This document shows positions 7,290 to 8,026 of a stretch of 8,026 bases of DNA, one piece after another. The DNA comes from an uncultured Roseburia sp. (GTDB lineage: Bacteria > Bacillota > Clostridia > Lachnospirales > Lachnospiraceae). Under the pieces are notes generated by a model. That model had not been told where the DNA came from. It saw only the letters and a program-made list of their open reading frames with translations, and made no database searches. The stretch spans positions 1 to 8,026 of the forward strand of contig CAMENQ010000096.1 in assembly GCA_945928585.1 (NCBI GenBank), written 5' to 3'. Numbering within the stretch: position 1 is the first letter of the stretch; each line of letters begins with the position of its first letter. The position numbers were made by a program, and so were the translations under genes.

Positions 7290-7790
7290 TCACTTCATAT
7301 CAAAATGTGGTATGTTTTTATTTGCAAAGTAACATATAAAGCCTGTAAACAATCCTGTTACAACTCCACTAATCATTAAAAACGGAACATACACAAATAT
7401 TCCGCTCATTCCCAGTACAAAATATGCTGCCATTATCTGTCCCAAATTATGTGCCATTGCCCCCATTACGCTTGTCAGAAAAATAAATTTTCTGTAAAGG
7501 AGCTTATTAAACACTGCCATAACCCCGAGACTTAAAATACCTCCACACATACTGTAAAGAAATGATACCATCTGGCCTGCAAAAACTGATGCAAGTATAA
7601 TACGTATAACCAGCACCATAACTGCATCCTTTACGGTATATCTTAATAAGATAAAAAGTGTAACTATATTTGCCAGTCCAAGCTTAATCCCCGGTATCGG
7701 AGCAAGTCCCGGAAGTGCTGATTCTATCATAAATATTGTCAGGGATATGGTTGTTAAAAGCCCCAACACCACAATTTTTTTTGTCTTCAT
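7290..7790 (-). CDS. Gx transporter family membrane protein (Hpre_diP_synt_I; EetB-like)
   Basis: A 166-residue, very hydrophobic protein with about five membrane segments. It has the family marks PGIKLGLANIVTL (33-45), an Arg in the third segment (RIILAS), CGGILSL (82-88) and GAMAHNLGQ (110-118). The family is often annotated as heptaprenyl diphosphate synthase component I, but it looks like the substrate-binding component of an ECF-type transporter rather than an enzyme. Homologues paired with NusG-domain-II proteins include EetA/EetB of flavin-based extracellular electron transfer loci; that pairing is seen here, with a 20-base gap. The ATG at 7790 is preferred because GAGG lies 6 bases upstream; the ATG at 7802 (four extra residues) has only a weak site. 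Transported substrate unknown. Confidence 0.88.
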   Translation of the reverse strand: MKTKKIVVLGLLTTISLTIFMIESALPGLAPIPGIKLGLANIVTLFILLRYTVKDAVMVLVIRIILASVFAGQMVSFLYSMCGGILSLGVMAVFNKLLYRKFIFLTSVMGAMAHNLGQIMAAYFVLGMSGIFVYVPFLMISGVVTGLFTGFICYFANKNIPHFDMK

Positions 7791-7810
7791 AATAATCCTC
7801 ATTCCAAAAA

Positions 7811-8017
7811 TCAGTATGCTACTCCGTCAAGTTCATCCGGTTTTTCATCAATTATCTTTATCACAAGATGATTTGGCAGACAGGTAACAGGCATAAGTGA
7901 ATTATCAATAAAGCCCATATTCATACATAATTCGTCAGGGCAGCTTGCCTCCACTACTCCTATGCTTCCCTGCCTTACCTCTATAATGTTTTTTCCTGTT
8001 ATAACACGTCCTGTCAT
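7811..8017 (-). CDS. NusG domain II protein (EetA-like), C-terminal part; possibly disrupted
   Basis: The 68 readable residues match the C-terminal half of NusG-domain-II proteins. EASCPDELC contains Cys26 and Cys31, and PVTCLPNHLVIKI contains Cys46, the conserved CPDxxC and CLP pattern. Family members are usually about 110-130 residues with an N-terminal membrane anchor and an exposed domain. Here no anchor is present, and an in-frame TAA (8023-8021) sits two codons before the ATG at 8017. The few bases before that ATG show no ribosome binding site, so it is doubtful as a native start. Either the gene is broken by a stop or frameshift, or this is a shortened version; the window ends too soon to tell. 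It is followed by the Gx transporter gene, its usual partner. Confidence 0.7.
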   Translation of the reverse strand: MTGRVITGKNIIEVRQGSIGVVEASCPDELCMNMGFIDNSLMPVTCLPNHLVIKIIDEKPDELDGVAY

Positions 8018-8026
8018 AGTTTAACC

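Noticed and set aside
7258..7291. Weak terminator after the Gx transporter gene (ATGAAA/TTTCAT stem followed by T)
   Set aside because: The stem is AT-only apart from one or two pairs, with a loop of about 14 bases, and the T-run is part of the stem; too weak to call.

Overview
The window looks like a chromosomal stretch from a low-GC, anaerobic, spore-forming Firmicute, most likely a member of the Lachnospiraceae (Clostridia). The reasons are AT-rich DNA with strong AGGAGG-type ribosome binding sites, a groESL operon under a perfect CIRCE operator, a clostridial-style alpha/beta small acid-soluble spore protein, a 7TM-GGDEF protein of the type common in that family, and a NusG-domain-II / Gx-transporter gene pair. 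This assignment rests on gene recognition, not on a database search.

Layout from left to right. Positions 1-1895 (minus strand) hold a membrane-bound diguanylate cyclase followed 21 bases later by the start of a small membrane protein that runs off the left edge. Positions 1896-2199 are a divergent intergenic region carrying a palindrome-rich repeat (two 39-bp copies with a period of 81 bp) and, on its right side, a strong Shine-Dalgarno separated from its start codon by a hairpin. Positions 2200-2418 (plus strand, the only plus-strand gene) encode a small acid-soluble spore protein. It converges on an AIM24/TIGR00266-family gene (2424-3095), and the two 3' ends share one long hairpin.

Positions 3096-3489 are non-coding: a promoter with nearby repeats for the AIM24 gene, then the terminator of groESL. 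The heat-shock operon groES-groEL (3490-5440, minus) has a well-formed sigma-A promoter, CIRCE, and a perfect 20-bp palindrome touching the -35 box. Upstream lie sfsA and an OGG-type 8-oxoguanine DNA glycosylase, 17 bases apart, probably co-transcribed. At the right edge are a Gx-transporter (EetB-like) gene and a NusG-domain-II (EetA-like) gene whose N-terminal half is missing or interrupted by an in-frame stop.

Functionally this is mostly housekeeping DNA: protein folding, oxidative DNA repair, nucleic-acid processing, c-di-GMP signalling, spore DNA protection and a redox-related membrane module. I do not see a coherent undescribed multi-gene system. The less ordinary points are the hairpin-bridged ribosome binding site of the spore protein gene, the 81-bp-period palindromic repeat, the shared hairpin at the convergent gene ends, unexplained dyads beside two promoters, and the apparently broken EetA-like gene.
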